This document shows, piece by piece, positions 21,320 through 32,355 of a stretch of 64,000 bases of DNA. Location of the stretch: NCBI RefSeq assembly GCF_035222275.1, contig NC_085883.1:2108001-2172000 (forward strand), read 5' to 3'. This stretch comes from Podospora bellae-mahoneyi (lineage: Eukaryota > Ascomycota > Sordariomycetes > Sordariales > Podosporaceae). A program made the position numbers and the translations under genes. The notes under the pieces were generated by a model. The model saw only the letters and a list, made by a program, of their open reading frames with translations. It was not told the DNA's origin and ran no database searches. Positions within the stretch are counted from its first letter, which is position 1, and the number at the start of each line of letters is the position of its first letter.

Positions 21320-22965
21320 ATGACCACCACCACACTCCAAGAAGAAACCCTCACCGCCGCCTCCCTGGCAGGCGGCGATGTCCCCCCCACCGTCTCCCCA
21401 ACCCAACCACCAACCTCGGACCCATCAACCTACAAATTCCTCAAGGCCATGCTCCCCCACCTCCCCTTGATCCTCCGCACCGCCGTCCTCCACCTCCTCC
21501 GCCTCTCCCCCCAGTCCCCCTACCTAGACCTCAAAACCGCCCTCATCGTCAGCGTCCTCCGCGCCTACATCAACCCCCCCAACCCAAAGACCATCTCCGA
21601 AACCAAACACTTCCTCAACCGCTTCCCCAGCATTAAAGGCAAGATCTGGGTCGCCACCTACTCCATCCCAACCCCCACCCCAGAAACCCAAACCGCCATC
21701 CAATCCCTCTTTGCCAGCGCCATCACCGCCCTCTCCCACGATGGAAAAACTCATCTGCCGTCAATGCCCGAGGTGAGGAGTGTGGAAGGTGAATGGACGG
21801 GCTACCGCGCCAACGCCACTTCCTCCAGCCGTCTCCCGGAGGGTTTGTCACAGGGGGAGCTGTACAGCGAAATGATGAAGGAAGCAACCGGCAAGTCAAC
21901 AATCCTCTACTTCCACGGCGGCGCCTACTGGCTCATGGACCCAGCCACTCACCGCCCCACAACAAAAACACTGGCCAAAGTCACCGGGGGGAGGTGCTTC
22001 AGTGTGCGGTACCGTCTCGCGCCAGAGGACCCGTTTCCGGCGGCGGTGATGGACGGGTTAGTGGCTTACCTGGGGCTTTTATACCCGGAAGAGGGGGCTT
22101 TTCACGCTGCTGTTCCGGCGGAGGAGATTGTTTTTGCGGGTGATAGGTAGGTACCTCTTCCCTTCCCACCCCCCCCCCTTTTTTTTTCTCTTTTTTCCCC
22201 CTTCTCCCACATATCACTAACGTTTTTTTTCCCTTTTCCCCCTATTCTAGTGCTGGTGGCAATCTCTGCTTGTCGCTGTTGCAGCTCATCCTCCACCTTC
22301 ACAGATCAGGCCGGAAGGAAGTGCTGTACAACGGCAGAACAGTCGACATCCCAATCCCGGCAGGCCTGGCGTTGAACTCCCCCTGGACGGACGTCACCCA
22401 CTCCTCCCCGTCTTGTGTGTCAAACGCACCGTTTGATTACCTACCCGAACCATCTGTTCTCCACTCTGCAGAATCCAAACGCCCTGCTTGCTCCATCTGG
22501 CCTTCTACCCCCAAACGTCGCCACATTTATGTCTCTGACGAATTGATGACCCACCCGCTGGTGTCGGTGGTTCTGGCAAAGAGCTGGGAGGGAGCGCCGC
22601 CGGTTTACATCTGTACAGGCTGGGAGCTGCTCGCGGATGAGGATAAGTATCTCGCGAAAAAGATGTGGGAAGAGGACGGGGTGAGGGTTAGGTTGGAGGA
22701 GTACGAGGGCATGCCCCACTGTTTTGGGTTGATTTTCCCGGGCTTGAAGGAGGCGAGGAGGTGTTTTTCGGGGTGGGGGGGGTTTATTAAGGAGGTTGTT
22801 GAGGGAAGTGGGGAGAGGGGGAGTAGGTTTTTGACTGTTAGGGCGGGGACTCTGGAGGAGGTGGAGAGGAAGGGGGAGGAGGTTAGTCAGATGAGGGGGG
22901 AGGTGATCAGGAAGAGGATGGAGGGGATGTTGAGGGGAGGGCCGGAGGCGGTTGCGAAGTTGTGA
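21320..22965 (+). CDS. Alpha/beta hydrolase of the hormone-sensitive-lipase (HSL) family
   Basis: Two exons, 21320-22146 and 22251-22965, give 513 aa. The intron falls inside the nucleophile codon of GDSAGG: D275 is in exon 1 and S276 is split by the splice. The oxyanion-hole motif HGG starts at residue 199 (ILYFHGGAYWLMDP), and YRLAPEDPFPAAVMD is the usual HSL signature. A catalytic Asp probably lies in WELLADEDKY, and the His in GMPHCFGL. The HSL family includes fungal esterases and the steryl acetyl hydrolase Say1. There is no signal peptide; a hydrophobic N-terminal stretch near residue 50 could associate with membranes. The substrate is unknown. The next gene on the same strand, 528 bases on, is DHCR24-like. 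Confidence 0.86.
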
Positions 22966-23493
22966 GAGGGGGTTTGATGATCTGGGAGTTTTGGAAAAGT
23001 GGAAGCGGGCGTTTTGGTTTGGGGGTTGGGGATTGGGGATTTTTTGACGTACATGGAAGGAAAAAAAAAAATACCTGCATTATAATAATGTATAATCCGA
23101 TAGCTCCTAGTAGGCAGATATCTTGGTGTCTTTTCATCTTGGCTGGTGGCTTGAATCTGTACTGATACATCCAAGCCAGTTCAGGTTTACTCTGTCGGCT
23201 AACTGGAAAGCGCCAGCAACCAGTCAACCAGGCTAACCATCTCTACATTCACCCGCTCTCTCTCTCTCTCTCTTCCCTCACTTACATTCTCCTCAACCGT
23301 TCGACAGGGGCCCTTCCCCAGAAAGAATCCCAAAATCCCACCATGAGCCGGGACCCACATGGTATCATTTCTTGGCAACACTCTTTTGCATCTCACTCTC
23401 ACCTTTCCCATCTCTCACCCTTCACCTTCACCTTCACCCACCACTCCCCATCCCCCCTTCCCACCTCCGGTGTGGCCCCCAACTCGGCCCAAA
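22966..23493. promoter_or_regulatory. Intergenic region before the DHCR24-like gene
   Basis: 528 bases; contains an A10 run near 23060 and a CT dinucleotide run near 23256-23272. It is likely the 3' UTR of the hydrolase and the promoter or leader of the DHCR24-like gene. An upstream ATG at 23343 opens an unrelated short frame. Confidence 0.45.
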
Positions 23494-24990
23494 ATGGACA
23501 AGCACCTCAAAACCCTCCACTCCCTCTCCAAAACCCTCACCACCCTCCACCAAACCCGCACCCCCTACCGCATCAACCACGGCTCAACAAACTCCACCCG
23601 CCCACGCCCTTCCTCCGGCACAGCAACAGTCGACATTTCCAGCCTGAACAACGTCTTATCCGTCAACAAAGCAACCAAAACCGCCCTCGTGGAACCAAAC
23701 GTCCCAATGGACAAGCTGGTCGAAGCTACCCTTCCCCACGGCCTGATCCCCCCGGTAGTGATGGAGTTCCCAGGCATCACCGCCGGCGGCGGATTCGCGG
23801 GCACAGCAGGGGAATCCTCCAGCTTCAAGCACGGCTTCTTCGACGACACAGTCAGACAAGTGGAGATGGTTCTCGGAGACGGGAAGATCGTACGGTTCGG
23901 ACCTGACGACGAAGAAAAAGGGGACTTGTTCCGCGCAGCGGCCGGTGCGGTGGGCACGCTGGGGGTCACGACGTGTCTGGAGATTCGGCTGATGGACGCG
24001 AAAAAGTATGTCAAGACGAGATACCACCGTGCCAGGAGCGTGGCCGAGGCGGTCGAGGTGATCAGGCGGGAGGTCAGGAACGACGACAACGATTACGTGG
24101 ACGGCATCCTCTTCAGCAGGGACCACGGCGTGGTCGTCACGGGCGAGCTCACCGATGTCAAGCCCCGGGCGGCAGAACCACGGACGTTTTCCCGCGCGTG
24201 GGACGAGTGGTTTTACCTCCACGCTCAGAACCAACAACAGTCCGAGGAGTACATCCCCCTGGCGGAATACCTCTTCCGGTACGACCGCGGCGGCTTCTGG
24301 GTCGGCGCCGCGGCCTTTGAGTACTTCAAATTCGTCCCCTTTACCAGGTTCTTCCGCTGGTTTCTGGATGACTTTTTGCACACCAGGATGATGTACCGCG
24401 CGTTGCACGGGTCGGGCGAGAGCGCGAGGTTTGTTGTGCAGGATGTCGCCATGCCGTTCGAGACCACCGAGGCGTTTGTGGATTACACCGCCGAGTCGCT
24501 GAACATCTGGCCTCTTTGGCTGTGTCCGCTCAGGCGGAGGGCTCCGCCGACGTTTCACCCTTTTACCACTGTTCCGGAGGGGGTCGTCAGGGAAGAAGAA
24601 GACATGATGCTCAATGTGGGCGTTTGGGGATGGGGGCCGGACGAACCGGCAAGGTTTGTCGAAAAGAACAGGGAGTTGGAGGCAAAAGTCAGGGAGCTGG
24701 GGGGCATGAAGTGGCTGTATGCGCACACGTATTACGCCCCGGACGAGTTTTGGGACATGTACAACGGCAGGGGGTGGTATGACGAGCTGAGGGAAAAGTA
24801 CAACGCCGGCCACCTGCCGAGCGTCTGGGACAAGGTCCACGTTGACCCCGAGGCGGCCGGGAACAAGAAGAGGCACTGGCTCAAGAGGCAGGTGCCGCTG
24901 GGGGGGTTTTATGGTATTTGGAAGAGTATTCAGAGCAAGGATTATTTCCTGCATCGGAATGCGGCCTGGAAGTGGAAGGGGGAGGAGTGA
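23494..24990 (+). CDS. FAD-binding oxidoreductase, Delta24-sterol reductase (DHCR24/DIMINUTO)-like
   Basis: Single exon, 498 aa, from the ATG in context CCAAAATGG; the open frame extends 45 codons further up but that stretch is Pro/Ser leader. An FAD-binding PCMH-type domain covers about residues 25-200: TVDISSLNNVLSVNKATKTALVEPNVPMDKL, then MEFPGITAGGGFAGTAGESSS, then AGAVGTLGVTTCLEIRL. The C-terminal half (EYIPLAEYLFRYDRGGFWVG, WPLWLCPLR, YAPDEFWDMYNGRGWYDELR) follows DHCR24-family order. In animals and plants the family reduces the sterol C24 double bond with NADPH. Ascomycetes normally use Erg4 for side-chain reduction, so the real substrate here is open. There is no clear N-terminal membrane anchor, unlike human DHCR24. 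Confidence 0.82.
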   Translation: MDKHLKTLHSLSKTLTTLHQTRTPYRINHGSTNSTRPRPSSGTATVDISSLNNVLSVNKATKTALVEPNVPMDKLVEATLPHGLIPPVVMEFPGITAGGGFAGTAGESSSFKHGFFDDTVRQVEMVLGDGKIVRFGPDDEEKGDLFRAAAGAVGTLGVTTCLEIRLMDAKKYVKTRYHRARSVAEAVEVIRREVRNDDNDYVDGILFSRDHGVVVTGELTDVKPRAAEPRTFSRAWDEWFYLHAQNQQQSEEYIPLAEYLFRYDRGGFWVGAAAFEYFKFVPFTRFFRWFLDDFLHTRMMYRALHGSGESARFVVQDVAMPFETTEAFVDYTAESLNIWPLWLCPLRRRAPPTFHPFTTVPEGVVREEEDMMLNVGVWGWGPDEPARFVEKNRELEAKVRELGGMKWLYAHTYYAPDEFWDMYNGRGWYDELREKYNAGHLPSVWDKVHVDPEAAGNKKRHWLKRQVPLGGFYGIWKSIQSKDYFLHRNAAWKWKGEE

Positions 24991-25306
24991 GCGGTGATGG
25001 GTGGGAGTGTGTGTTGATATTGTATAGATAGATAATAAATATACGTGACTAGAATGGGTATGGATAATGTAAGACAATCCTACTTTGTATCATTCAGACA
25101 ACATAAACCGGCCAAGCAGCACTTTTGATTCTTCATACAACTCCCTGTCACAAACAGCAACCTCAGTCAAGACACACATATGAGTTTACTCCTTGTATTT
25201 CTCTCACTCCTCTCGTTCACCCCCTTTTCGGACCCCAGACTAGCCTAACGAAAACAAAAACACAAACGAAAATACTCAAAACACGCCCCTAGGCACCAAA
25301 AAAAGC

Positions 25307-25344
<38 letters not shown>

Positions 25345-25843
25345 CAAGCATAATAGATAACCACCCACTCCTCTCATCCACCTCTGCCGCCTATCGTACA
25401 AATTGTTCTTGGTTGTCCGCGCTCACCCCTCCCCTTCGTAGCTAAAACGTAAGAATAGGTAGGCCGAACAGTCGCCAGAGCGCTCAAATGATATAGACAA
25501 GAACGTAAAAACAAAATAATCTTTTCGACCAAACAGTCAAAGCCCACCGCCTCCAGAGAAGATACCGAGAGGGAAAAAACAAAAAAAAAAAATGTCCGTC
25601 AGGACTTGAGGTATGTTAAATGTAATTGTTGATAATCGTTCCCAACAGTGTGGTATTGGTCCTTCGATGTGGTTCCATCACCAACGTGATGTCCATCATA
25701 TGTTGTGTATCCACGGGGATATGGTGTGGTGTTCTTTTTCGTGGGAGTTCCTCGTGGTGTGTTTGCGCTTCGTTCCCCAAAAACTCTGCCAAGAGTCGGT
25801 TGTGACACTCCATGTCCAGATCTCAGTGCGCGTCCAGTCGAGT
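24991..25843. other. Convergent intergenic region, A-rich
   Basis: 853 bases between stop codons of the DHCR24-like gene (+) and the Ca2+/H+ exchanger (-). It contains a homopolymeric A tract of about 32 bases (about 25311-25342) and further A runs near 25582. No coding frame is supported. Confidence 0.55.
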
Positions 25844-27349
25844 TTACCCACTCGCCCAGAAAGCCAAGGCAATAATCATGTAAAGCCCCAGCAACATGGC
25901 TCCCTCCAGGTAGTTTGACTTGCCGTCCTGCACTGTGTATGTCACCACGAGCACCGACACAGCAAAAGCCACCGTCTGGAATGTCTCGAATCTGAGTGTC
26001 ATGGGCACACCTATCGCCCAGCCAAGCAGAACCAACGACGGAGTCACCAGCAGCGAAATCTGGATGCTAGACCCAATCGCAACACCCATGGCCAGATCCA
26101 TCTTGTTCTTCACAGCCACCACACAGGCAGTAACATGCTCCGCCGCGTTGCCGACAATCGGGATGAGAATCAAGCCGATAAACGTCTTGTTGAGGGCACC
26201 ACTTTCAGCCACGGCGTCGATGCTGTTGACCATGTGGTCGGCGCAAAAGCTGATGACCAGGGTGGTGAGCAACAGCACGATACCAGCCGACCAGGGGCCA
26301 AGGAGCGGGTCGTGCTCCTCCTCCTCTCCAGCGTTGGGTCCAGCCTCGGACTCGAACAGGCGCTTATGTGAACGGAGAGAGAAGATCAGGTACATGACGT
26401 AGAGAAAGAGCAAAACGACCGACGAGCAGCGAGAAAGAAGCAGGGCCACCTCCTCCTTGTCCGAGCCGCTGTCCAGGACGCCGTACAGAGCGGCCGGCAG
26501 AATCATGGTTGCCGATGCAAGCGTCATGAGAGAGCATGTCGTCTGGGCCGTGCCCGCAGAGAAGCTCTGCTCAATCGCGTTTCCGTCGGCGTCGCGCATG
26601 TTGGTGAGGCCACCGAGGAAGAAGCACATGCCCAGGACAAGCAAAAGGTTCGAGAGGATTGAGCCCAGCATGGAGGCCTGGACGATTTCCACCTGGTTGG
26701 CCCTCAAGGCCACGATACTGACCTGCTCAGACGTCAGCACGCGCCGGCTGGATGAACAGCATAGTGCTGAAAGGACATACAATAAGTTCGACGGCATTGC
26801 CCAACGTGGCGTTGACCAAGCCACCGAGAGTCTCGCCAAGCCGAGCAGCAATCTCCTCCGTCGCAAAGGAGAGGATGGCGGCGAGGGGGATGATGGCGAA
26901 GAAGTTGAGGGTGAAAACCAATGTTGGGTTCCACTCGTACGTGCCGGCGATGAGCCCAAAGGGAACAAAAACAAGGAGAACGTTTATCCAAGCTGGTGTG
27001 CCGCTGTTAGATAAACCTCCATGATATGGCTCAATGTCAAGCTAGGTAGGTGCTTACAGCTGAGCAATGTGATCTTGAAGACATTGAAGAAATGCGCCGG
27101 CAGCCGGACCAGAGCGTTGGGACTCTTGGTTCCAGGGCTGCTGGTGCGATCAAGAAGAAGGTGTTTCCAAAAGTTGGCTTCGGAGCCGCCATTAGCGATC
27201 CTATGGCCCAAGAGGGGGCTCTCCTCGTCATCCATGCTGGGCGAGCCTGTTTCGTGAGGTGCTTTGCCGGTGGTTACTCGGCGCAAGATCTGGCGGGTTT
27301 GAACGTGAACTGTCAAGCTTGATAAGTAATTGATCAAGCCCTTGCCCAT
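25844..27349 (-). CDS. Vacuolar Ca2+/H+ antiporter (CAX/VCX1 family)
   Basis: Three exons on the minus strand, 27349-27058, 26992-26781 and 26722-25844, give 460 aa. A cytoplasmic N-terminus of about 90 residues precedes eleven or so membrane segments. The two cation-binding repeats are intact: [17 protein letters not shown], rebuilt across intron 2, and [17 protein letters not shown]. An acidic loop ([14 protein letters not shown]) separates the two halves, as in the family. It exchanges cytosolic Ca2+ for vacuolar H+. Intron 1 is placed so that FKITLLS joins [13 protein letters not shown]. The start is the first ATG of the frame; a shorter start at [10 protein letters not shown] is possible. 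Confidence 0.93.
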
Positions 27350-27483
27350 GATGATGGGTGAGATTGGAGAGTGAGATGCTGCTGTCTGGTGTCGCCGCGG
27401 TCACTGACTCTCATGGCGATGCGCGGACAGTAGCGGTAGGAGAGAGAGCTGACAAGAAGACAAATTACCTCTCCAGGAGGATG

Positions 27484-27521
27484 AAGGTAGGTAAGGTAAG
27501 GTAAGGTAAGGTAGGTAAGTA
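27484..27521. repeat. Short GGTAA tandem repeat
   Basis: Successive GTAAG/GTAGG units (gtaggtaaggtaaggtaaggt type) in the 5' region of the Ca2+/H+ exchanger gene. A minor minisatellite. Confidence 0.8.
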
Positions 27522-29567
27522 GGGGAGCGACTGGTCGGTGTCACAGTCGAGAAAGGGAGCGGTTCATAGCTGTCCAAGAAGACAGACGGGAGTGGTGTGA
27601 AGGATGATAAAAGGTAGGAGTGACTTGGCAAGATGTATGTACTTACAGGACATGATGGATGGCGGCGCGAGAGCGTTTTCACGTCGCAGTCACCAGGGGG
27701 AATCGGGAACAGTTGGGGGGCCCTGGACTCGGCAGCGAAAATGGGGCGAACGGCAGACTGGGACTGGCTGGGACCGCTGGAACAAAGGTGGGGTTGCCCC
27801 TAAGCCGGTTCGGGATACAAAGACAAAGTCTCCGCCCGGCCAAACGCTGTCTGCTGAACCGCCAAACGCACCCAAGAACAGCGATCTCGAGGTATGAGAA
27901 TCTCTCTCTGTGTGTTGCGTCCCTGGAAACCAACCGTCAGTCCAATGCCATCCCAACTTTCCACCACTTGTCAAAACACCACTCCGTTTTGCCCTGCGTT
28001 AGTTTGCAACCTGCAGCTTGCCCCAAGCAGGTGGTCCCCTTTGTCAACCACCGCCCGACATCGAGGAATTCCAATATCCCGAATCAACATTACGAATGTC
28101 CCTTCTTGGACAGAGAGCAAAAGGGAAAAGGAACGTACCACGTCACACTTTTTACCACACTACCACACTAACACACTTGTCTCTGTTTCCCGCAGGTGCC
28201 GGGACTGTCCCTAGACTCTCGGATGGCAACGTCTTTTTCGGAGTCGGAGCGGTCTGCGGTTTGGCGAACGAATCGAGTCCTCTGCCAAGCGTGGCTGTGA
28301 AGAAGTTTATTGCGTAGAGGGAAGCTCCGATGTGGATTTTGCTTTGCTGTGCTGGAGAACGAACGACGGGAAGAAAGCTGGTAACATAACCCCGCGATGT
28401 TGGAGAAGAGACGAGGAATCTGCTCTGCTGTTGACGTCGACAGACAGGTACGGTATGTTGTGCCCCTGAGAATTATTTTGGTACCAACTTCTTGATCTTG
28501 GTCCGTGCCGTTCAACGCCTGCCGTGCCGATGCGGGCCTCGAGTGTAGCCGCCCGATTTTGAAACTTTTGATGCTGAGTATAGATGGGATGTTGTTTCCA
28601 CTACAGTTAGTCGGACCTACCTTGCTCAACTGAGCGATTCACCGCCTGGCAAGTTATACCAAAAACTCTTGCCAACAAATTGGCAACCTCAACGGCCTCC
28701 TCCAAGACAACACAAACTGGGCACAGCATCAACGACGTAACCAGGGCAGCTGAGAACAAGCTCCTAGCTCCAAAAGCTTGAGCTGCCCCTGTCTAGCCTG
28801 TGGAGAAACGTGGAGAATGCCTTTAGGGGTCTGCCTTGCCCGGGCTATCGATAAGCGAACACCCTGGCTTTTTGGACGTTTCTGGTTGCGTCATGATCCT
28901 GGCTCGACGAATGTGTCTCGACGCAATTGCCATCTTCAAAAGAGATCGACAATTGTCTTGGAAACTCTCACAACCCTCCTTCCAAGATCTTACAATACCG
29001 TCAACAGCAAGAAGGACCCCCCAAAGGAAGGATCCCAAACTTCCCATTTCCATTTCACTTTTTAAATAAATGCAGGTATCATCCAACGTCACCCCATCAA
29101 CCGTTTGATGAGGCCCAATCTCGACAAGACATCCATCCTATCGCGTTTTCCCTTCGCGCCTCGCTTTCCTTTCCTCTTCACAGTCCGAGAAGCGAATCAC
29201 CGGCAGGCAAAATCCCTCAGCAAAACGCTCTTCAAAACGGCCACACGCTGTTCAACAAATTCCAATTGACTTTCCACATTTCCCCGTTCATCCTATTCAC
29301 CAACTTTGTACCAACATGTTACACCAAAAGGCACAGGCCACAACTGACCCGTGCGCAAAGGAGGCCTCCGTGATTTCTCTTGCTTGGCAAGAAATGATAA
29401 TGTGACGTGAGCACATGGGTTAAGGGTAAGCACTGAAACTGACCCCCACTTATTGAGAACATTCTCATCAGTTGGTCTGTGTGACCTTTATCAAATTTCA
29501 ACCTCTCTCACCTTTTTGAAAAACAAGACTTTCACCGCACGCAAGCTTTGAGGCGCAGTTTGTCTTG

Positions 29568-29640
29568 TGTGCGTGTTGTTGTGTGTGTTGTTGTGTGTGT
29601 GTGTGTGTGTGTGTGTGTGGTCGTGTGTGTGCGTTGTTGT

Positions 29641-29674
<34 letters not shown>
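29568..29674. repeat. (TG)n / (GTT)n / (GA)n compound microsatellite
   Basis: A long TG dinucleotide tract interrupted by GTTGTT units and ending in a GA run. Intergenic and likely polymorphic. Confidence 0.95.
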
Positions 29675-29676
<2 letters not shown>

Positions 29677-29806
29677 TTTGAGTTGGGTTGGTGCAGTAGG
29701 TCTCCGATCTCTCCGTTCCCAGAAGGGCGTAGGCTGCCTCCTTACTTCTACCCGATCTTCCGATTCCGATGACACAGGGTACTCGAGAGCCTAGAATTTT
29801 GCCCTA

Positions 29807-29807
29807 G

Positions 29808-29847
<40 letters not shown>
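29807..29847. repeat. (GTT)n trinucleotide microsatellite
   Basis: About 13 uninterrupted GTT units, 130 bases after the TG tract. Intergenic. Confidence 0.95.
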
Positions 29848-30771
29848 GGAACGGGGTTTCGGGGGGTGGGCGGTACGGCATGGAGTATGGTGATTATATC
29901 TTTTGTGGGACTACTGTCCATGGTAGGTAAGATAGGTAAGTCGATGCGCTTGACAATAGTTTAAGATGGCTCGCCGTTTGAGACTATCAGCTCGTGGTGG
30001 AGGAAGAAATCATCGACGCCCGCTGTGAGAGAACCAACGCTCTCAGTTAAGTTTATCGCTATACCAGGCATTTGCATTCGCAAAACTCGGGAAGCAAGCC
30101 ACTAAATACGGGCAAGTAACGGCTATCATTAGCACCTAGAGTCTAGCCTTCGGATCAAATCCAGGGGCAAAGGGGAGGAAGAGCACGTCTGCCCCTCCAT
30201 TTATTCCTGTATGACAGATCAAGACCCATTTCGGTAATTGTTAAAGCAAAACCGGGTATTCGGTGTGGTCATGTCTACAATGTCAAAGACAACGTTGTGT
30301 TAAAAATCGGCATGGATGCCCGAGACTGTATACGATCAACTGCAAGACCTACACATGCAACAATCAGTCTACAAAGAAAGAATATACGGTGCCTGTGTCA
30401 TGACCAACCACGCTCGCGTAAATCCAGACCTCTTCTACTCCCCTCACCCTATCCAAGTTGTCTCTCTTTCAGTCTGCAAACTGTCAGCATGCTGCAACAC
30501 TCACTTGCCCCCCTTTCACATCATAATCTCACACTCCAAATCCCATATCTTCATCAAATAAACAATACCATCATATTCATACCCCATAATCATACCATCC
30601 TAACTCATAACGTAATAATCCCTGATACCTATCCAGTACCGGATATTCCCCCCCTAGGTATTCAACTCCAAAACTCCATGCTTGCTTCAAACCTCCTTTT
30701 GATGCTCCCAATCCAAGAGCAAGAAAAAAAAAAAAAACCAAAACCCCAAAATCAAATGGGAATCGCAAAGC

Positions 30772-32355
30772 TCAAAGTCCATCCCCAACACCAAACCTCC
30801 TCCCCTTATCCAACTCCCCCTCTCTCTCCTCCGCCCTCAACCTCCCAACCCCATGCCTCCGTTCCAAATGATCATAATAATCCCCCCTCGACTCCCACAC
30901 CCTCTCCGGCATCTTGCAGTCCCCATGATGACAGACATATCTCACCCCCAGCGCAAAACCCTCCCACCTCGTCGTCCTCGCCCTCTCCCTCCTTCTTTGA
31001 ACCAGCCACTGGGCATACCTCGCAATCTGCTCCTTTTGCTCCTTGGAACTCAACCACTCCCGCGTGGCCTCCTCAATCTCGCTCAAGTAGTACTTCTTCC
31101 TCATCCCCAGCTTGACATCAGGCGCCTCAAACCGGTAATAAGTCTTGTACTTTTTCCCCCTTTCCTGATCCAAAAGACTCTCCCTCGAAGCGGTGGAGTT
31201 CGCAGAAAGAGGCGTAGACGCAGACGAGGTAAAAGCCCGAAACTTCTCATAAAACCAGGCTTGGTGCTCGTCCGTCCCCAGGCTCAGCAGCAAATCAATA
31301 GAGGGCTCGCCGTCGTCGAGCAGCGATGAGATTTCCTTCAGCACTTCAAGAGTAGGGTCGCGAATCTGCTTGCTGCCGTCCACAAACGACCCCGAGCCTA
31401 GCTTGAACGGCTTGAAGGAATACGACGACGGCGCCGTTATGGCCTTTGCGACTTCGGGAATCGAGACCAGACTGCCGGCGTCATCTTCCTCCTCTTCTTT
31501 GTACGTGCAGAAAGCGTATGGACGGCGCGGTTGGTGACGCTCGACTTCGGTACACCACGCCAGGGTCTGACATTGAAAGGCATCCTTCCGGAAGCCGGTC
31601 GACTCATTCGAGTGGGTGGATGATCTCGAAGAGACCGGTGTTGGGAGAGTGGCAGCGACGGCGGCCTTGTTCCTGGTTGTAGAGCTGACGCTGAACTTGG
31701 CAAACGTATCGAAAAAGGCGCGGGTGCGCTTGGTCGGCCAGGTGCTCCGGCGATAAAGCAGTGGAAAATCGATCGTGGCACCGCCGGCAAGGTCCGTGGT
31801 TAGAGGTATGTTCTTGTTCTGGCGGTGGAATTCACTGATGCATTCATCGACGCTCTTCCCAAGCATTCCCAGCATGATGGCGATCAAACCTCCGATACTG
31901 GTACCCGCGATGTAGTCAAAATAGTGGCACGGTAGATATTGATCTTCCCTGAAGACGTCTTCGGGGATTTGATCGCGGGGTATCCGCTCAGTCTGGGCGC
32001 TCGATGAGGCGCGCGGGTCAAGGTCTTGCTCAACCCGCGCAATCTCCTGCATCAGCGCCTGCAGAACTATCAGAGACGAGTACCCCTTGATGCCGCCGCC
32101 GTCGAGGGTCAGAATAAGCTTTTTGGACCATGGCGTGGATGTGACATTAAGTTCGGGCGACTGGATACCGGCCCCAGAAGCGGAGCGGGCGCTGGTGACA
32201 TCGCTGATGGGGGAAGGTTTCGGGATGGCTATCGTGACGCGGTTCGCGGTGGGGACTCGACGTGCGGCCGGCCTGGTTCGGAGCGACGACACCTTTCTTG
32301 GTAACGGAGGACGTGGCTCGTCTTCCTCTTGAGGAGCGCTGACGACGTCTGTCAT
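30772..32355 (-). CDS. Patatin-like phospholipase with C-terminal C2H2-like finger
   Basis: Single exon, 527 aa, from the first ATG (32355); the frame is open 18 codons further but only from TTG. A disordered basic N-terminus of about 75 residues precedes the patatin domain. It has the oxyanion motif DGGGIKGY at 85-92, nucleophile elbow GTSIGG at 151-156 with Ser153, and the partner Asp in VDGS near 326 (the usual form is DGG/A). Patatin enzymes release fatty acids from membrane lipids using a Ser-Asp dyad. The C-terminus holds C-x4-C-x15-H-x4-H at about 475-501 (VCHHGDC ... YYDHLERRH), a C2H2-like finger. There is no signal peptide, so it should be cytosolic. The gene is head to head with the HeLo-pseudokinase gene; patatin domains are common effector modules in fungal NLR-type proteins, but no NACHT/NB-ARC or repeat domain is present here. 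Confidence 0.88.
   Translation of the reverse strand: MTDVVSAPQEEDEPRPPLPRKVSSLRTRPAARRVPTANRVTIAIPKPSPISDVTSARSASGAGIQSPELNVTSTPWSKKLILTLDGGGIKGYSSLIVLQALMQEIARVEQDLDPRASSSAQTERIPRDQIPEDVFREDQYLPCHYFDYIAGTSIGGLIAIMLGMLGKSVDECISEFHRQNKNIPLTTDLAGGATIDFPLLYRRSTWPTKRTRAFFDTFAKFSVSSTTRNKAAVAATLPTPVSSRSSTHSNESTGFRKDAFQCQTLAWCTEVERHQPRRPYAFCTYKEEEEDDAGSLVSIPEVAKAITAPSSYSFKPFKLGSGSFVDGSKQIRDPTLEVLKEISSLLDDGEPSIDLLLSLGTDEHQAWFYEKFRAFTSSASTPLSANSTASRESLLDQERGKKYKTYYRFEAPDVKLGMRKKYYLSEIEEATREWLSSKEQKEQIARYAQWLVQRRRERARTTRWEGFALGVRYVCHHGDCKMPERVWESRGDYYDHLERRHGVGRLRAEEREGELDKGRRFGVGDGL

Larger units (their letters stand above)
27350..30771. other. 3.4-kb gene-poor region
   Basis: Lies upstream of the Ca2+/H+ exchanger and downstream of the patatin gene (both leftward). 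Besides the simple repeats listed separately I see no frame with domain or coding character; the longest (28168-28629 minus, 153 codons) is unconvincing. The sequence is not obviously AT-rich as RIP-mutated repeats would be. An A14 run lies near 30723-30737, just downstream of the patatin stop. Confidence 0.5.

Noticed and set aside
23656-25077. 473-codon open frame antisense to the DHCR24-like gene
   Set aside because: A shadow caused by strong GC3 bias of the sense gene; no family features.
28168-28629. 153-codon minus-strand open frame in the 3.4-kb gene-poor region
   Set aside because: No recognisable domain, no coding-like third-position bias, and no flanking splice logic; probably chance.
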